The notes beneath the pieces are model-generated. The model was given only the letters and a program-made list of their open reading frames with translations, did not search any database and was not told the DNA's origin. Below are positions 10,030-18,259 of a DNA stretch of 64,000 nt, piece by piece. Positions within the stretch are counted from its first letter, which is position 1. Each line of letters begins with the position of its first letter. This stretch comes from CAVVKW01 sp963749035 (GTDB lineage Bacteria; Verrucomicrobiota; Verrucomicrobiia; Chthoniobacterales; JAATET01), in the NCBI GenBank assembly GCA_963749035.1, contig CAVVKW010000004.1:1178001-1242000 (forward strand), written 5' to 3'. The translations under genes were made by a program, and so were the position numbers.

Positions 10030-10608
10030 ATGAAACCTTCCGTCGTTCTCTTCTTCACTCTCCTAATGTCGACTCTCACAACATCCACGACTGCCGCCGA
10101 AACTAAGAAAGCTGTCCTTGCCGCCGGCTGCTTCTGGTGCCTCGAAGCCATCTACGAGCGCGTTCCCGGGGTCACCGACGTCATTTCGGGATACGCGGGT
10201 GGGCACACCGAGAACCCCACCTATGAATCGTCCAATACCGGGCAAACGGGCCACGCGGAAGCTGTCGAGATCACCTACGATCCGGCAAAGGTGAGCTTCG
10301 ACGAGCTTCTCGACTATTACTTCAAAAGCTTCGACCCGACCGAAGGGCGCGGCGTCGCACCCGACTTCGGCTCCCAGTATCGCCCGATCGCGTTCTACTC
10401 CGACGACACCGAGAAGCAGGTCATTGCCAACAAGATCGATCAGATCCGGCCGGAGCACGACCAACCGATCGCCGTGGAGGTCACCGAACTCGAAAAGTTT
10501 TGGAAAGCCGAGGACTACCATCAGGACTACGAAGAGAAAAATCCCAACAATCCCTACATTCGCAACGTCAGCATCCCGCGGATGAAGCGAGCCGGGATCT
10601 CGAAGTAG
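10030..10608 (+). CDS. msrA: Peptide methionine-S-sulfoxide reductase, exported form
   Basis: 192 residues. MsrA reduces the S epimer of methionine sulfoxide in oxidised proteins. The catalytic motif GCFWCLEAIYERVPGV, the SGYAGG motif, the TGHAEAVEITYDP stretch and the YHQDYEEKNP substrate-binding region are all present. An N-terminal hydrophobic segment (VVLFFTLLMSTLTTSTTAAE) looks like a signal peptide, which suggests repair in the periplasm. No MsrB is fused or adjacent. A TPR protein follows after about 80 bases. Confidence 0.95.
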   Translation: MKPSVVLFFTLLMSTLTTSTTAAETKKAVLAAGCFWCLEAIYERVPGVTDVISGYAGGHTENPTYESSNTGQTGHAEAVEITYDPAKVSFDELLDYYFKSFDPTEGRGVAPDFGSQYRPIAFYSDDTEKQVIANKIDQIRPEHDQPIAVEVTELEKFWKAEDYHQDYEEKNPNNPYIRNVSIPRMKRAGISK

Positions 10609-10691
10609 CCCCCAACCGCTCCGCGTCGCCCACTCTCGGGGTTGCCGCGCCACCGCATCCTCTCTAGCGTCGCGTTGCTCACCTTTCAGCC

Positions 10692-11363
10692 ATGCGCTAT
10701 CCGTTTCTCGTCCTTTTCGCACTCGTTGTCGTCACGCCCGCCAGGTCCGTGGCGGAAACCGAGCTGTCCCGCGACGAGGCGTTCCGAAAGATCCAGTCCA
10801 ACGCCGTCATCGCCGCGACCCTCCAGGAAGCCTCGGATGCCGTGGACGCCAAACGCCCGGAGGAGGCGCTGGCGCTCCTCGATAACCTCGGCGACAGCCA
10901 GATCGAGGCCAACGTCGGTCTCTTGAACGCTCGCGGCGCGACGCTCGTGGAGCTCGATCGATACGACGAAGCCCGCCAGATCTTCCAGCGAGCCCTCGCC
11001 ATCGAACCAGATTCCTTTCCCGTCCGCTACAATCTGGGTGAGATTCTTTTCCAGGAAGGCAACTACGAAGGCGCCGCCGCCCACTTTCGCTCCATGTCTC
11101 CCGACGACGGCGGTAACTCGCTCGTCAAATTTAAGCTCTTCCTTTGCTACCTGCTTGCCGACGACATCCGGGCGGACTTCGCCTTGCGGAACATCCGCTT
11201 CCCACTCGACGGTCCCGCTTGGTATTTCGCCCAGGCGGCTCAAGCGGCTCACGCCGGCGACACCGCCCGCGGACGTCGACTGGCTCACGTCGGCAGCAAG
11301 ATTCACGACGAGACCGCCCCGAACTACGCCGAGTCACTCGAGGACGCCAGGTTGCTCGACTAA
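10692..11363 (+). CDS. Exported TPR-repeat protein
   Basis: 223 residues with a hydrophobic N-terminus (YPFLVLFALVVVTPARSVAE) typical of a signal peptide, followed by tetratricopeptide-like helices: NARGATLVELDRYDEARQIF, then ALAIEPDSFPVRYNLGEILF and EGNYEGAAAHFRSM. TPR domains are protein-interaction scaffolds; no catalytic motif is visible. It lies between msrA and hldD on the same strand. Function cannot be specified further. Confidence 0.8.
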   Translation: MRYPFLVLFALVVVTPARSVAETELSRDEAFRKIQSNAVIAATLQEASDAVDAKRPEEALALLDNLGDSQIEANVGLLNARGATLVELDRYDEARQIFQRALAIEPDSFPVRYNLGEILFQEGNYEGAAAHFRSMSPDDGGNSLVKFKLFLCYLLADDIRADFALRNIRFPLDGPAWYFAQAAQAAHAGDTARGRRLAHVGSKIHDETAPNYAESLEDARLLD

Positions 11364-11402
11364 GGCCCGGCTGCCTAGCCTTCGCCGCAACTCACCAATC
11401 CC

Positions 11403-12422
11403 ATGGGCAAAAAGAAATCTCCTTCCTCTTCCCTCGCACGTGTCCTGGTGACCGGCGCAGCCGGATTTATCGGTAGCGCCATCGTTCAGGAGCTGAACAC
11501 GCGTGGTATCGACGACATTCTCGTCACCGACACGCTCGGCCACGACGAGAAGTGGCGCAACCTCGCCCCACTCCGCTTCGACGACTACCTCCAGGCCGAC
11601 GATTTTCTCGCCCGGATCACCAACGATCCCGATGCCTTTGGCCGCATCGACCGCGTCTTCCACCTCGGCGCCTGCTCTGCGACCACCGAGACCGACGGCA
11701 ATTACCTCGTCAACAACAACTACCGATACACTCAACTCCTCGCCGAATGGGCTCTGGCTCGAGAAGCCCGGTTCGTTTACGCCTCCTCTGCCGCCACCTA
11801 CGGCGACGGTGCCCACGGCATGGAGGACACCACCGACGACCTGCACCGTCTCCGTCCGCTCAATCTCTACGGCTACTCGAAGCAACTCTTCGATCTCCAC
11901 GCCCTTCACCGCGGTTATTTGGGAGACATCGTCGGCCTGAAGTATTTCAACGTCTTCGGCCCCAACGAATACCACAAGGGCGAGATGCGTAGCCTCGTCT
12001 GCAAAGCCTACGATCAAATCATGGACACCGGTCGAATTCGCCTCTTCCGCTCCCACAAATCCGAATACAAGGACGGCGAACAAATGCGCGATTTCGTTTA
12101 CGTCAAAGACGCCGTTGCGATGACGCTCCACCTCGCGGAGACCAAAGCCGCCGGCGGGCTCTACAACGTCGGCTCGGGCGTCGCCCGCACCTGGCTCGAT
12201 CTCGCCCGGGCCATATTCTCTGCGCTTGGCCGCAAACCAGAGATCGACTTCATCGACATGCCGGAATCCATCCGCGACCAGTATCAATACTACACCTGCG
12301 CCAACGTCGGAAAACTTCGCAGCACCGGCTACAAGACCGAAACGACTTTACTCGAAGCCGCCATCGAAGATTACGTCACCGGTTACCTCCAGCCACACGC
12401 CTACCTCGGGGACGCGGCCTGA
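11403..12422 (+). CDS. hldD: ADP-L-glycero-D-manno-heptose 6-epimerase
   Basis: 339 residues. HldD (RfaD) interconverts ADP-D- and ADP-L-glycero-D-manno-heptose, supplying inner-core LPS heptose. Rossmann motif VTGAAGFIGSAI at residues ~15-27, the family-specific DTLGHDEKWRNL segment, HLGACSATTETD, the catalytic YxxxK in YGYSKQLFD and the KYFNVFGPNEYHKG loop are all seen. This indicates a diderm with heptose-containing LPS. It converges on bioF with 17 bases between the stops. Confidence 0.95.
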   Translation: MGKKKSPSSSLARVLVTGAAGFIGSAIVQELNTRGIDDILVTDTLGHDEKWRNLAPLRFDDYLQADDFLARITNDPDAFGRIDRVFHLGACSATTETDGNYLVNNNYRYTQLLAEWALAREARFVYASSAATYGDGAHGMEDTTDDLHRLRPLNLYGYSKQLFDLHALHRGYLGDIVGLKYFNVFGPNEYHKGEMRSLVCKAYDQIMDTGRIRLFRSHKSEYKDGEQMRDFVYVKDAVAMTLHLAETKAAGGLYNVGSGVARTWLDLARAIFSALGRKPEIDFIDMPESIRDQYQYYTCANVGKLRSTGYKTETTLLEAAIEDYVTGYLQPHAYLGDAA

Positions 12423-12439
12423 TCCGAGTTCCGGCACCC

Positions 12440-13585
12440 CTACCCGCTCGCCAGAGCGACTTTCACGCCGGCGATGTCCCCGGGCCGGTGCAGCGCACCC
12501 ACCGTTAATCGCAGGCGCGCCGCGCCGCGAGCGACGGTCGGATACCGCACAGCCGGGACCCAGTAGCCGGCTCCAAGCAAACGCTCCGCCGCCGCTCCCG
12601 CCGCCCGCTCGTCCCCAATCATCACCGGGATGATCGCGCTCGCGGCATCCGAGCTGATCTCCCGGACGCTCTTCCACAACCTCGCCCGATTCACCTCCAA
12701 CTCGCCCGCCATGAGTAACCGCACGGCTTCTCCGGCGGCCGCCGCGGCCGCGGGGACCGGCGCGGTGGAAAAGATGAAGCTGCGAGCCCGGTTCACTAAG
12801 AGATCAACCAGTCGACGGCTCCCCGCCACGTATCCACCGGACGCCCCCAACGCCTTCCCCAGCGTTCCCATCTGCACCTCGATTCGGTCGGCCACCTCGA
12901 CCTCGTCGGCCAGACCACGCCCGCCCTCGCCGCAAACGCCGATCGAATGAGCTTCGTCAACCAGCAGCCACGCGCCGAACCGATCCTTCAACTCGACGAT
13001 TTCCCGCAAGGGCGCCGAGTCACCGTCCATGCTAAAAACACTCTCCGTCAAGACCCCCACCCGCGCATCGGCTCGTTTCTCCCGCGCCCACCGAAGGTGA
13101 CTCTCCAACTTGGCCACGTCGTTGTGCGGAAAGATCCGCAGCGTCGCGCCGCTCAGACGCGCCGCGTCGACCAGACACGCGTGACAAAGCTTGTCCAAAA
13201 TCAAAACGTCTCCCGCCCCCGCCAGCGCGGTCACCGTCCCGAGCGCGGTCGCGTATCCGGTCGAAAACGTCAGGGCCGCTTCCGTTCGTTTAAATGCCGC
13301 GAGCCGCTCTTCCAGATCGACCACTGGACGCAACGTTCCGCTAATCAGGCGCGACGCACCCGCACCGACACCAAACTCGTCGATCGCGGCCTTCGCCGCG
13401 TCCCGCAGTCGCTGGTCCGCGGCAAGCCCGAGGTAGTCGTTCGACGAAAAATTAACGAGCTCTCGCCCCTCGCGCCGGACCACGCGGCCCTGCGCCGAAT
13501 CGACCACGCGAAGTTCCCTCCGCAACCCCGCCGACTCGATTTCCGCCAGTCGATCCGCCAGCCAAACGTCAAACCGACTCGCCAT
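12440..13585 (-). CDS. bioF: 8-amino-7-oxononanoate synthase
   Basis: About 381 residues, PLP-dependent alpha-oxoamine synthase that condenses pimeloyl-ACP/CoA with alanine in biotin synthesis. Seen: NFSSNDYLGLA, the GVGAGASRLISGT glycine-rich loop, LVDEAHSIGVCG, and the PLP lysine in MGTLGKALGASGGYV. Related KBL/SPT enzymes share the fold, but the length and the SSNDYLGL start suit BioF. The ATG at 13585 overlaps the end of pdxJ by 17 bases, so the two are likely co-transcribed. No other bio gene is adjacent. Confidence 0.88.
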   Translation of the reverse strand: MASRFDVWLADRLAEIESAGLRRELRVVDSAQGRVVRREGRELVNFSSNDYLGLAADQRLRDAAKAAIDEFGVGAGASRLISGTLRPVVDLEERLAAFKRTEAALTFSTGYATALGTVTALAGAGDVLILDKLCHACLVDAARLSGATLRIFPHNDVAKLESHLRWAREKRADARVGVLTESVFSMDGDSAPLREIVELKDRFGAWLLVDEAHSIGVCGEGGRGLADEVEVADRIEVQMGTLGKALGASGGYVAGSRRLVDLLVNRARSFIFSTAPVPAAAAAAGEAVRLLMAGELEVNRARLWKSVREISSDAASAIIPVMIGDERAAGAAAERLLGAGYWVPAVRYPTVARGAARLRLTVGALHRPGDIAGVKVALASG

Positions 13586-14345
13586 CTTCCAGCGCTTCCC
13601 CACGCATCGCGGCCAGCATCTCCGCCGTCGCCCGCTCCATCCCGACCACCGTCGATCTCGACACGATCGAGTGGCCGATGTTCAGCTCGGTGAGACCCGG
13701 GATCTTCCGGATGTCCGCCACGTTTTGGTAATTGATCCCGTGCCCGGCGTTCACGATCAAGCCGCCATCCAAAGCGTGCTTGGTTGCAACCTTCAGCCGC
13801 TCAAACTCGAGCTCACGCACGACGCCCGTCGCGTTCGCAAACGCTCCGGTGTGCAGCTCGACGCACTCGACCTCCAGCCGCAGCGCCGCATCGATCTGAT
13901 CTCGGTCGGGATCGATGAACAAACTCACCCGCGTCCCGACTTCGTGCAGACGCTCGATGGTTTCTCGCAACAAGCCCGCGCCCCTGAGACAGTTCAGTCC
14001 ACCTTCGGTAGTCACCTCTTCTCGATTCTCAGGCACGAGGCACGCATCCGCCGGCCGCAGCTCCAGCGCGATTCCCACGATCTCGTCATCGTTGCCCATC
14101 TCGAAATTGAGCTTGGTCGTGATCGTCTCCTTCAAGCGCTGGATGTCGCGATCCTGAACGTGCCGGCGATCCGCCCGCAGGTGCGCCGTGATTCCGGTCG
14201 CACCGCCCTTCTCCGCGGCCAAGGCTGCCGCTACGGGATCGGGCTCAGCGTTCGGTGAGTCCGGCACCTCGCGATACCGGGCCTGTCTGATTGTCGCAAC
14301 GTGGTCGACGTTGACCCCGAGCTGGATAAAATTTTCTGGCACCAA
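13569..14345 (-). CDS. pdxJ: Pyridoxine 5'-phosphate synthase
   Basis: 258 residues, the last enzyme of the DXP-dependent vitamin B6 pathway. Family motifs: LGVNVDHVATIRQAR at the N-terminus, ITAHLRADRRHVQDRD, CLVPENREEVTTEGGL, LFIDPD, VNAGHGINYQNV and LNIGHSIVSRS. The start is TTG (14345) or the adjoining GTG; no ATG lies before the conserved N-terminus. Product pyridoxal phosphate is the cofactor of the overlapping bioF product. Confidence 0.95.
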   Translation of the reverse strand: MVPENFIQLGVNVDHVATIRQARYREVPDSPNAEPDPVAAALAAEKGGATGITAHLRADRRHVQDRDIQRLKETITTKLNFEMGNDDEIVGIALELRPADACLVPENREEVTTEGGLNCLRGAGLLRETIERLHEVGTRVSLFIDPDRDQIDAALRLEVECVELHTGAFANATGVVRELEFERLKVATKHALDGGLIVNAGHGINYQNVADIRKIPGLTELNIGHSIVSRSTVVGMERATAEMLAAMRGEALEDGESV

Positions 14346-14487
14346 CCGAGCCTAAGAGAAAACGCCCTTCCTGCCAACGAAGTCGCGGACCGTCATCCCG
14401 ACTCCCGACATCGGTCACGCCCGCACCGGTTCACCGAACAACGCTCACGAGCTTCACCGACTGCCGAGAACGACGGAACCGTTCAGA

Positions 14488-15033
14488 TCACGCCGCCGGA
14501 TCTGGCGTCGCGCCGTGTTCCTGGCTCTTCAGCTTTTCCGTCGGATAGCCAAGCTCCTTGCAGCGGGCGACGATCGCATCCATCTGATCCTGAGGCATCG
14601 TCGGCTTCCGGCTCATGATGAAAAGATACTTTTCCTTCGGGTGACCGATCACGACGTAAGAGTAGTCGTCGGCTAATTCGATGACCCGATACCCAACTTT
14701 GAAAGGCCACACAAACTGAGCCTTCATCTCGCCCACTTCCGTTTCGTCTCCCGGGAACAGCCGCGAAGTGATTTCCTCGGTCTTTTCCTCTCCTTCCTTG
14801 CGGTAGGTTGTCCGGACGTCGTAGGTGTCGTCGTCCTTTAAGGTGTAATACTCGATCGTCTCGAGCCAGTCCTTGTCCAGCATCGTCGGGATCGAGGTCA
14901 GCGAATACCACTTTCCGTCAAAACGTTTCAGATCGATGGATTTGATGGGTTCATTGGAAAAAGCCATGGCAGTCGTCGTCAGGAAGATCACAGCGGCCAA
15001 GGTGAGCGCGGTGCGAAGGATGATCGTGTTCAT
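14488..15033 (-). CDS. Exported lipocalin (Blc-like)
   Basis: About 181 residues from the ATG at 15033, which directly precedes a signal peptide (ILRTALTLAAVIFLTTTAMA). The mature part has the lipocalin signature region LKRFDGKWYSLTSIP, a VGYRVIELADDYSYVVIGHP segment and the conserved FIMSRKP strand typical of bacterial Blc lipocalins. No lipobox cysteine is seen, so it is probably soluble in the periplasm. Lipocalins bind small hydrophobic ligands. It lies about 70 bases downstream of arsS on the same strand; whether it belongs functionally to that set is open. Confidence 0.88.
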   Translation of the reverse strand: MNTIILRTALTLAAVIFLTTTAMAFSNEPIKSIDLKRFDGKWYSLTSIPTMLDKDWLETIEYYTLKDDDTYDVRTTYRKEGEEKTEEITSRLFPGDETEVGEMKAQFVWPFKVGYRVIELADDYSYVVIGHPKEKYLFIMSRKPTMPQDQMDAIVARCKELGYPTEKLKSQEHGATPDPAA

Positions 15034-15100
15034 TTGATAATTGAAATAACGCATCAAGACCCGCCCGCGGATGCGCGTAATCTTCCGACGATCGACCGCT

Positions 15101-16054
15101 CTACTCGATCGAGCCACCGCAGCTCGAACCCGCCCCGGCCGTGCAACCAAAGCAATGCTCGCCCGTGGCGATGCCGCGATTCTCGAGCTCATCCGGCGTG
15201 ATGTCCCACAGATTCAGTCCCGCCCCCGCACCGCGGAGTTGAAGACCTAGCATCTGATTGAAGTCGCAATCGTAAATCCCACCCTGCCAATCCACGTTGA
15301 TCGTGTCCCGGCACATCAGGCCCTCGACCGTTGCCGGATTGAACGCGTCGACCAACACCTCCAGATAACTCTCGTATTTCCCGTTGTTCCGGAGCCACGA
15401 CGCGAAGCGCGACACCGGCAGGTTCGTGATCGTGTAGAGCGAGTTGAACTTGATCCCGAAATGCTCGCGCAACTCCCGCTTGTAGTCGGCCTCGAGTGCT
15501 TCCTGTGGACCCGGCAACGCGTCCCCGTTCGGATTATAAACGAGATTCAGCGGCAATTTCGGATCCGTTCCGTATCCCAGCGAGTTCAGCAATTGCAGCG
15601 CCTTGATGCTCCCGTCGAAAACCCCGTCGCCCCGTTGCGCGTTCACGTTCTCCGGTGAATAGCAGGGCATCGACGCAACAATCTCGACTTCGTTCTCAGC
15701 GAGGAACTCCGCCATCCCGTCGTAGCCTGGCTCGAGCAAAATCGTCAGGTTGCACCGATCAATCACTCGCCGACCCAGCCCGCGAATGCGCCGCACGACG
15801 TGCTGAAAATCCGGGATCATTTCCGGAGCGCCACCCGTGAGGTCCACGGTCGGGATGTCTGTCTCCGCCAACCAATCCACGATCCGATCGCCCGTCTCCC
15901 GGGTCATGATCTCCTTCCGCTTCGGCCCTGCGTTCACGTGGCAGTGCGTGCACGTCAGGTTGCACAATTTCCCAACGTTGATCTGCAAAATGGTCGCCTT
16001 CGCCCGCCGGAGCGGCAGGTCGTTTTGGTGAAGAGTCTGGGCAAATCGATTCAT
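15101..16054 (-). CDS. arsS: Arsenosugar biosynthesis radical SAM protein ArsS
   Basis: About 317 residues from the ATG at 16054. The radical SAM cluster motif CNLTCTHC is at residues ~31-38, followed by CHVNAGPKRKE, VDLTGGAPEM and the family-specific MPCYSPENVNAQRG and IYDCDFNQMLG segments. The C-terminus has the conserved GCTAGAGSSCGG motif; in other members one of these cysteines is selenocysteine, here it is a normal Cys codon. ArsS attaches a 5'-deoxyadenosyl group to dimethylated arsenic on the way to arsenosugars. The start overlaps the aquaporin stop by 4 bases (ATGA), indicating translational coupling. Confidence 0.92.
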   Translation of the reverse strand: MNRFAQTLHQNDLPLRRAKATILQINVGKLCNLTCTHCHVNAGPKRKEIMTRETGDRIVDWLAETDIPTVDLTGGAPEMIPDFQHVVRRIRGLGRRVIDRCNLTILLEPGYDGMAEFLAENEVEIVASMPCYSPENVNAQRGDGVFDGSIKALQLLNSLGYGTDPKLPLNLVYNPNGDALPGPQEALEADYKRELREHFGIKFNSLYTITNLPVSRFASWLRNNGKYESYLEVLVDAFNPATVEGLMCRDTINVDWQGGIYDCDFNQMLGLQLRGAGAGLNLWDITPDELENRGIATGEHCFGCTAGAGSSCGGSIE

Positions 16055-16941
16055 TCGGGCTGTTCGCGGTAGGCGGGCTTGAGGACAAATCGGTGGAACG
16101 CGCCGCCAGCGAGTCCTCCCAACAATGGTGCGATGATGTAAACCGTCAGCCAGCCAAAACCGTTCGTCGTCCACGGGATCGAACCCCAACCCGCCACACT
16201 GGAGAAAACCCTCGGAGCAAAGTCGCGCGCCGGATTCATGCCTGCCATCGTCAACGGACCGATGAGCGAAATCAGCAAAGTCACGCTCAGACCAATGGTC
16301 AGCGGCGTGAGCAATTGCGGCCGCGTTTTGTTCCGGTCGTCGGTCACGCAGAAGATCACGAGCACCAGGAACGCCGTCGCTACGAACTCGGCGAAAAACG
16401 CCGCGCCACCCGACATCTTCAGCCGCGCCATCTCGGTGAGCGGCGCGCCGCCCGGATTCGGGTAGAACTCACCGTACATCATCGCCGTCGCCTCACTCCC
16501 CGGCTGTCCCCTCACGATCCCGTGACTCACCTCGTAAACGTTCAGCACCCCGCTGAAAATCACGTAAAGCACCGCACTGGCCACCAAGGCCCCGATCAAC
16601 TGAACCGCGACGTAAGGCAGCACTCGCCGCCGCGGAAACCCACCGAAGACCGCCATCGCCAACGTCACGGCCGGATTCAAATGGGCGCCGGAAAGCGAAC
16701 CGGTCAGGTAGATCGCCGTAGCAATCGCGATTCCCCAGACGATGGCGACTTGGAAAATGCCGACCTGCGCCCCGGTCAGCACCGCCGCCGCCACCGACCC
16801 GCATCCGAAGAATACCAGAATGAACGTTCCGACAAACTCCCCGACGAACCAATCGTACGTCGACGTCCGCTTTCCGTCGACCGCGCTGGACGTCGCCGCG
16901 ACGTCCTCGACCAAGTGATCCAGATCTTGCTTTCTTGACAT
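16051..16941 (-). CDS. MIP-family channel (aquaglyceroporin type), possibly for arsenic species
   Basis: 296 residues with six predicted membrane helices and both NPA boxes: SGAHLNPAVTLA and AGMNPARDFAPR. The Asp after the second box (NPARD) is typical of GlpF-type aquaglyceroporins rather than water-only AqpZ. A hydrophilic N-terminal extension of about 25 residues precedes the first helix. Its 4-base overlap with arsS and position after arsM suggest that it moves trivalent arsenic or a methylated product; AqpS channels play such a role in other ars operons. That substrate is inferred from context. Glycerol is the main alternative. Confidence 0.88.
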   Translation of the reverse strand: MSRKQDLDHLVEDVAATSSAVDGKRTSTYDWFVGEFVGTFILVFFGCGSVAAAVLTGAQVGIFQVAIVWGIAIATAIYLTGSLSGAHLNPAVTLAMAVFGGFPRRRVLPYVAVQLIGALVASAVLYVIFSGVLNVYEVSHGIVRGQPGSEATAMMYGEFYPNPGGAPLTEMARLKMSGGAAFFAEFVATAFLVLVIFCVTDDRNKTRPQLLTPLTIGLSVTLLISLIGPLTMAGMNPARDFAPRVFSSVAGWGSIPWTTNGFGWLTVYIIAPLLGGLAGGAFHRFVLKPAYREQPE

Positions 16942-17056
16942 CAGCCCAGCATTGAACCCCCCGCGAGGAAGTCAACGACCTCCTGAATCCCACGCGGGAA
17001 CGCCCCAACACCCCCGACCGCGTTCCTAGGCAGCTTCACCGTTGCGCTCGACGAGT

Positions 17057-18211
17057 TCAGCAGCAACTCCCACCGTCGCAGCACTCGGCCGCGTCGGTCG
17101 TTACGTCGTATTCGAGCCCCTTCGTCTCGCGGGGATGCCGCAGCGCCGTCCGCGAACAATCGAACGGCTCCGCGTCCGCCATCGCGATCTCTTCGCGGGG
17201 ATCAACGAAGTCGAAGTATTCGCCGTATGGCGCCTTCTTGTAGAGGTTGTAGGTCTTGTCGCAGACGGCGTAGCGAATGCCGCGCTCCATGCGATGCCCG
17301 TCGTCGTCGAGCACCTCCTTGAATGGGCCCTTGTAAATCACCGCCTGATTCCGCTCGAAGCACGGACCTTGTTTGCCCTTGAGTGCCTGGATCGTCATCG
17401 ACCGAAACTCGATCCCCTGCACCGTCTGCCACGGCTCGGTGTCGAATTTTAAAATCTCCACCCCGTAGAAACCGGCGTCGGTGAAGGCATTGATGAATCC
17501 CTCCTCCGTCAGCGCACCCGAGATGCAGCCGCTCCAAAGTTCCGGATCGTCCTGCATGTCCTGCGGCACGTCCTCGTCGGAAACGATGTCGCTGATCACG
17601 GCTCTTCCGCCATTCCGCAGCACGCGGAAGATTTCTTCGAACATCTGCCGCTTCGCTCGCGACTCGACGAGATTCAAGACGCAGTTACTGACCACGACGT
17701 CCACGCTGTCACTCTCGACGAGCGGCTTCTTCAAACGCAGCTCCTCCGCCAACGCGTCGGCGGCGAGAAAGCTGTCACTGTCGGAGATCGGGTTCGCGCG
17801 CAGCTCGGCGTCGAGTTTCTCGATGTCGAGCGCAAGATCTTGAATCCGGCCCTTCCGAAACTCCACGTTGCTGTAGCCGATCCGCTCGCCGACGACCGGC
17901 GCATTCCGTCGCGCGACTTCGAGCATGTCGTCAGTCATGTCCACGCCAATGACGTGTCCCTCCGGCCCGACCACCTGCGACGCGATGAAGCAGATCTTCC
18001 CCGTGCCGCTCCCGAGATCGAGCACGGTCTCACCCGTTTTTAGATACTTGCTCGGATCACCACAGCCGTAATCGCGCTCGACGACTTCGTCGGGAATCAC
18101 CTTCAGAAATTCCGGGTTGTAATCGACCGGGCAGCAAAGCGCCGCCTCGGCGGCTTTCGCTCCAGCGGCGTAGCGTTCCTTGGTGGCGCGTTCGGCGTTC
18201 AGTGTGGGCAT
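17057..18211 (-). CDS. arsM: Arsenite S-adenosylmethionine methyltransferase, arsenosugar-type ArsM
   Basis: 384 residues. It has the N-terminal CCPVDYNPEFLKVIP stretch and ERDYGCGDPS typical of ArsM in arsenosugar clusters, SAM motif I VLDLGSGTGK at ~63-72, and VVSNCVLNL later, so the conserved cysteines that bind As(III) are present (C26/C27, C50, and one in SNCVLN). A C-terminal domain follows and the protein ends in a thiol-rich CCDGGSCC tail. It makes methylated arsenicals that ArsS uses. Upstream is the second radical SAM gene (48 bases), downstream the aquaporin (115 bases). Confidence 0.93.
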   Translation of the reverse strand: MPTLNAERATKERYAAGAKAAEAALCCPVDYNPEFLKVIPDEVVERDYGCGDPSKYLKTGETVLDLGSGTGKICFIASQVVGPEGHVIGVDMTDDMLEVARRNAPVVGERIGYSNVEFRKGRIQDLALDIEKLDAELRANPISDSDSFLAADALAEELRLKKPLVESDSVDVVVSNCVLNLVESRAKRQMFEEIFRVLRNGGRAVISDIVSDEDVPQDMQDDPELWSGCISGALTEEGFINAFTDAGFYGVEILKFDTEPWQTVQGIEFRSMTIQALKGKQGPCFERNQAVIYKGPFKEVLDDDGHRMERGIRYAVCDKTYNLYKKAPYGEYFDFVDPREEIAMADAEPFDCSRTALRHPRETKGLEYDVTTDAAECCDGGSCC

Positions 18212-18259
18212 GGTTGGTGGGACTTGGTTGATTGTTCGTAAATTCCGAATCGGAAAAAT

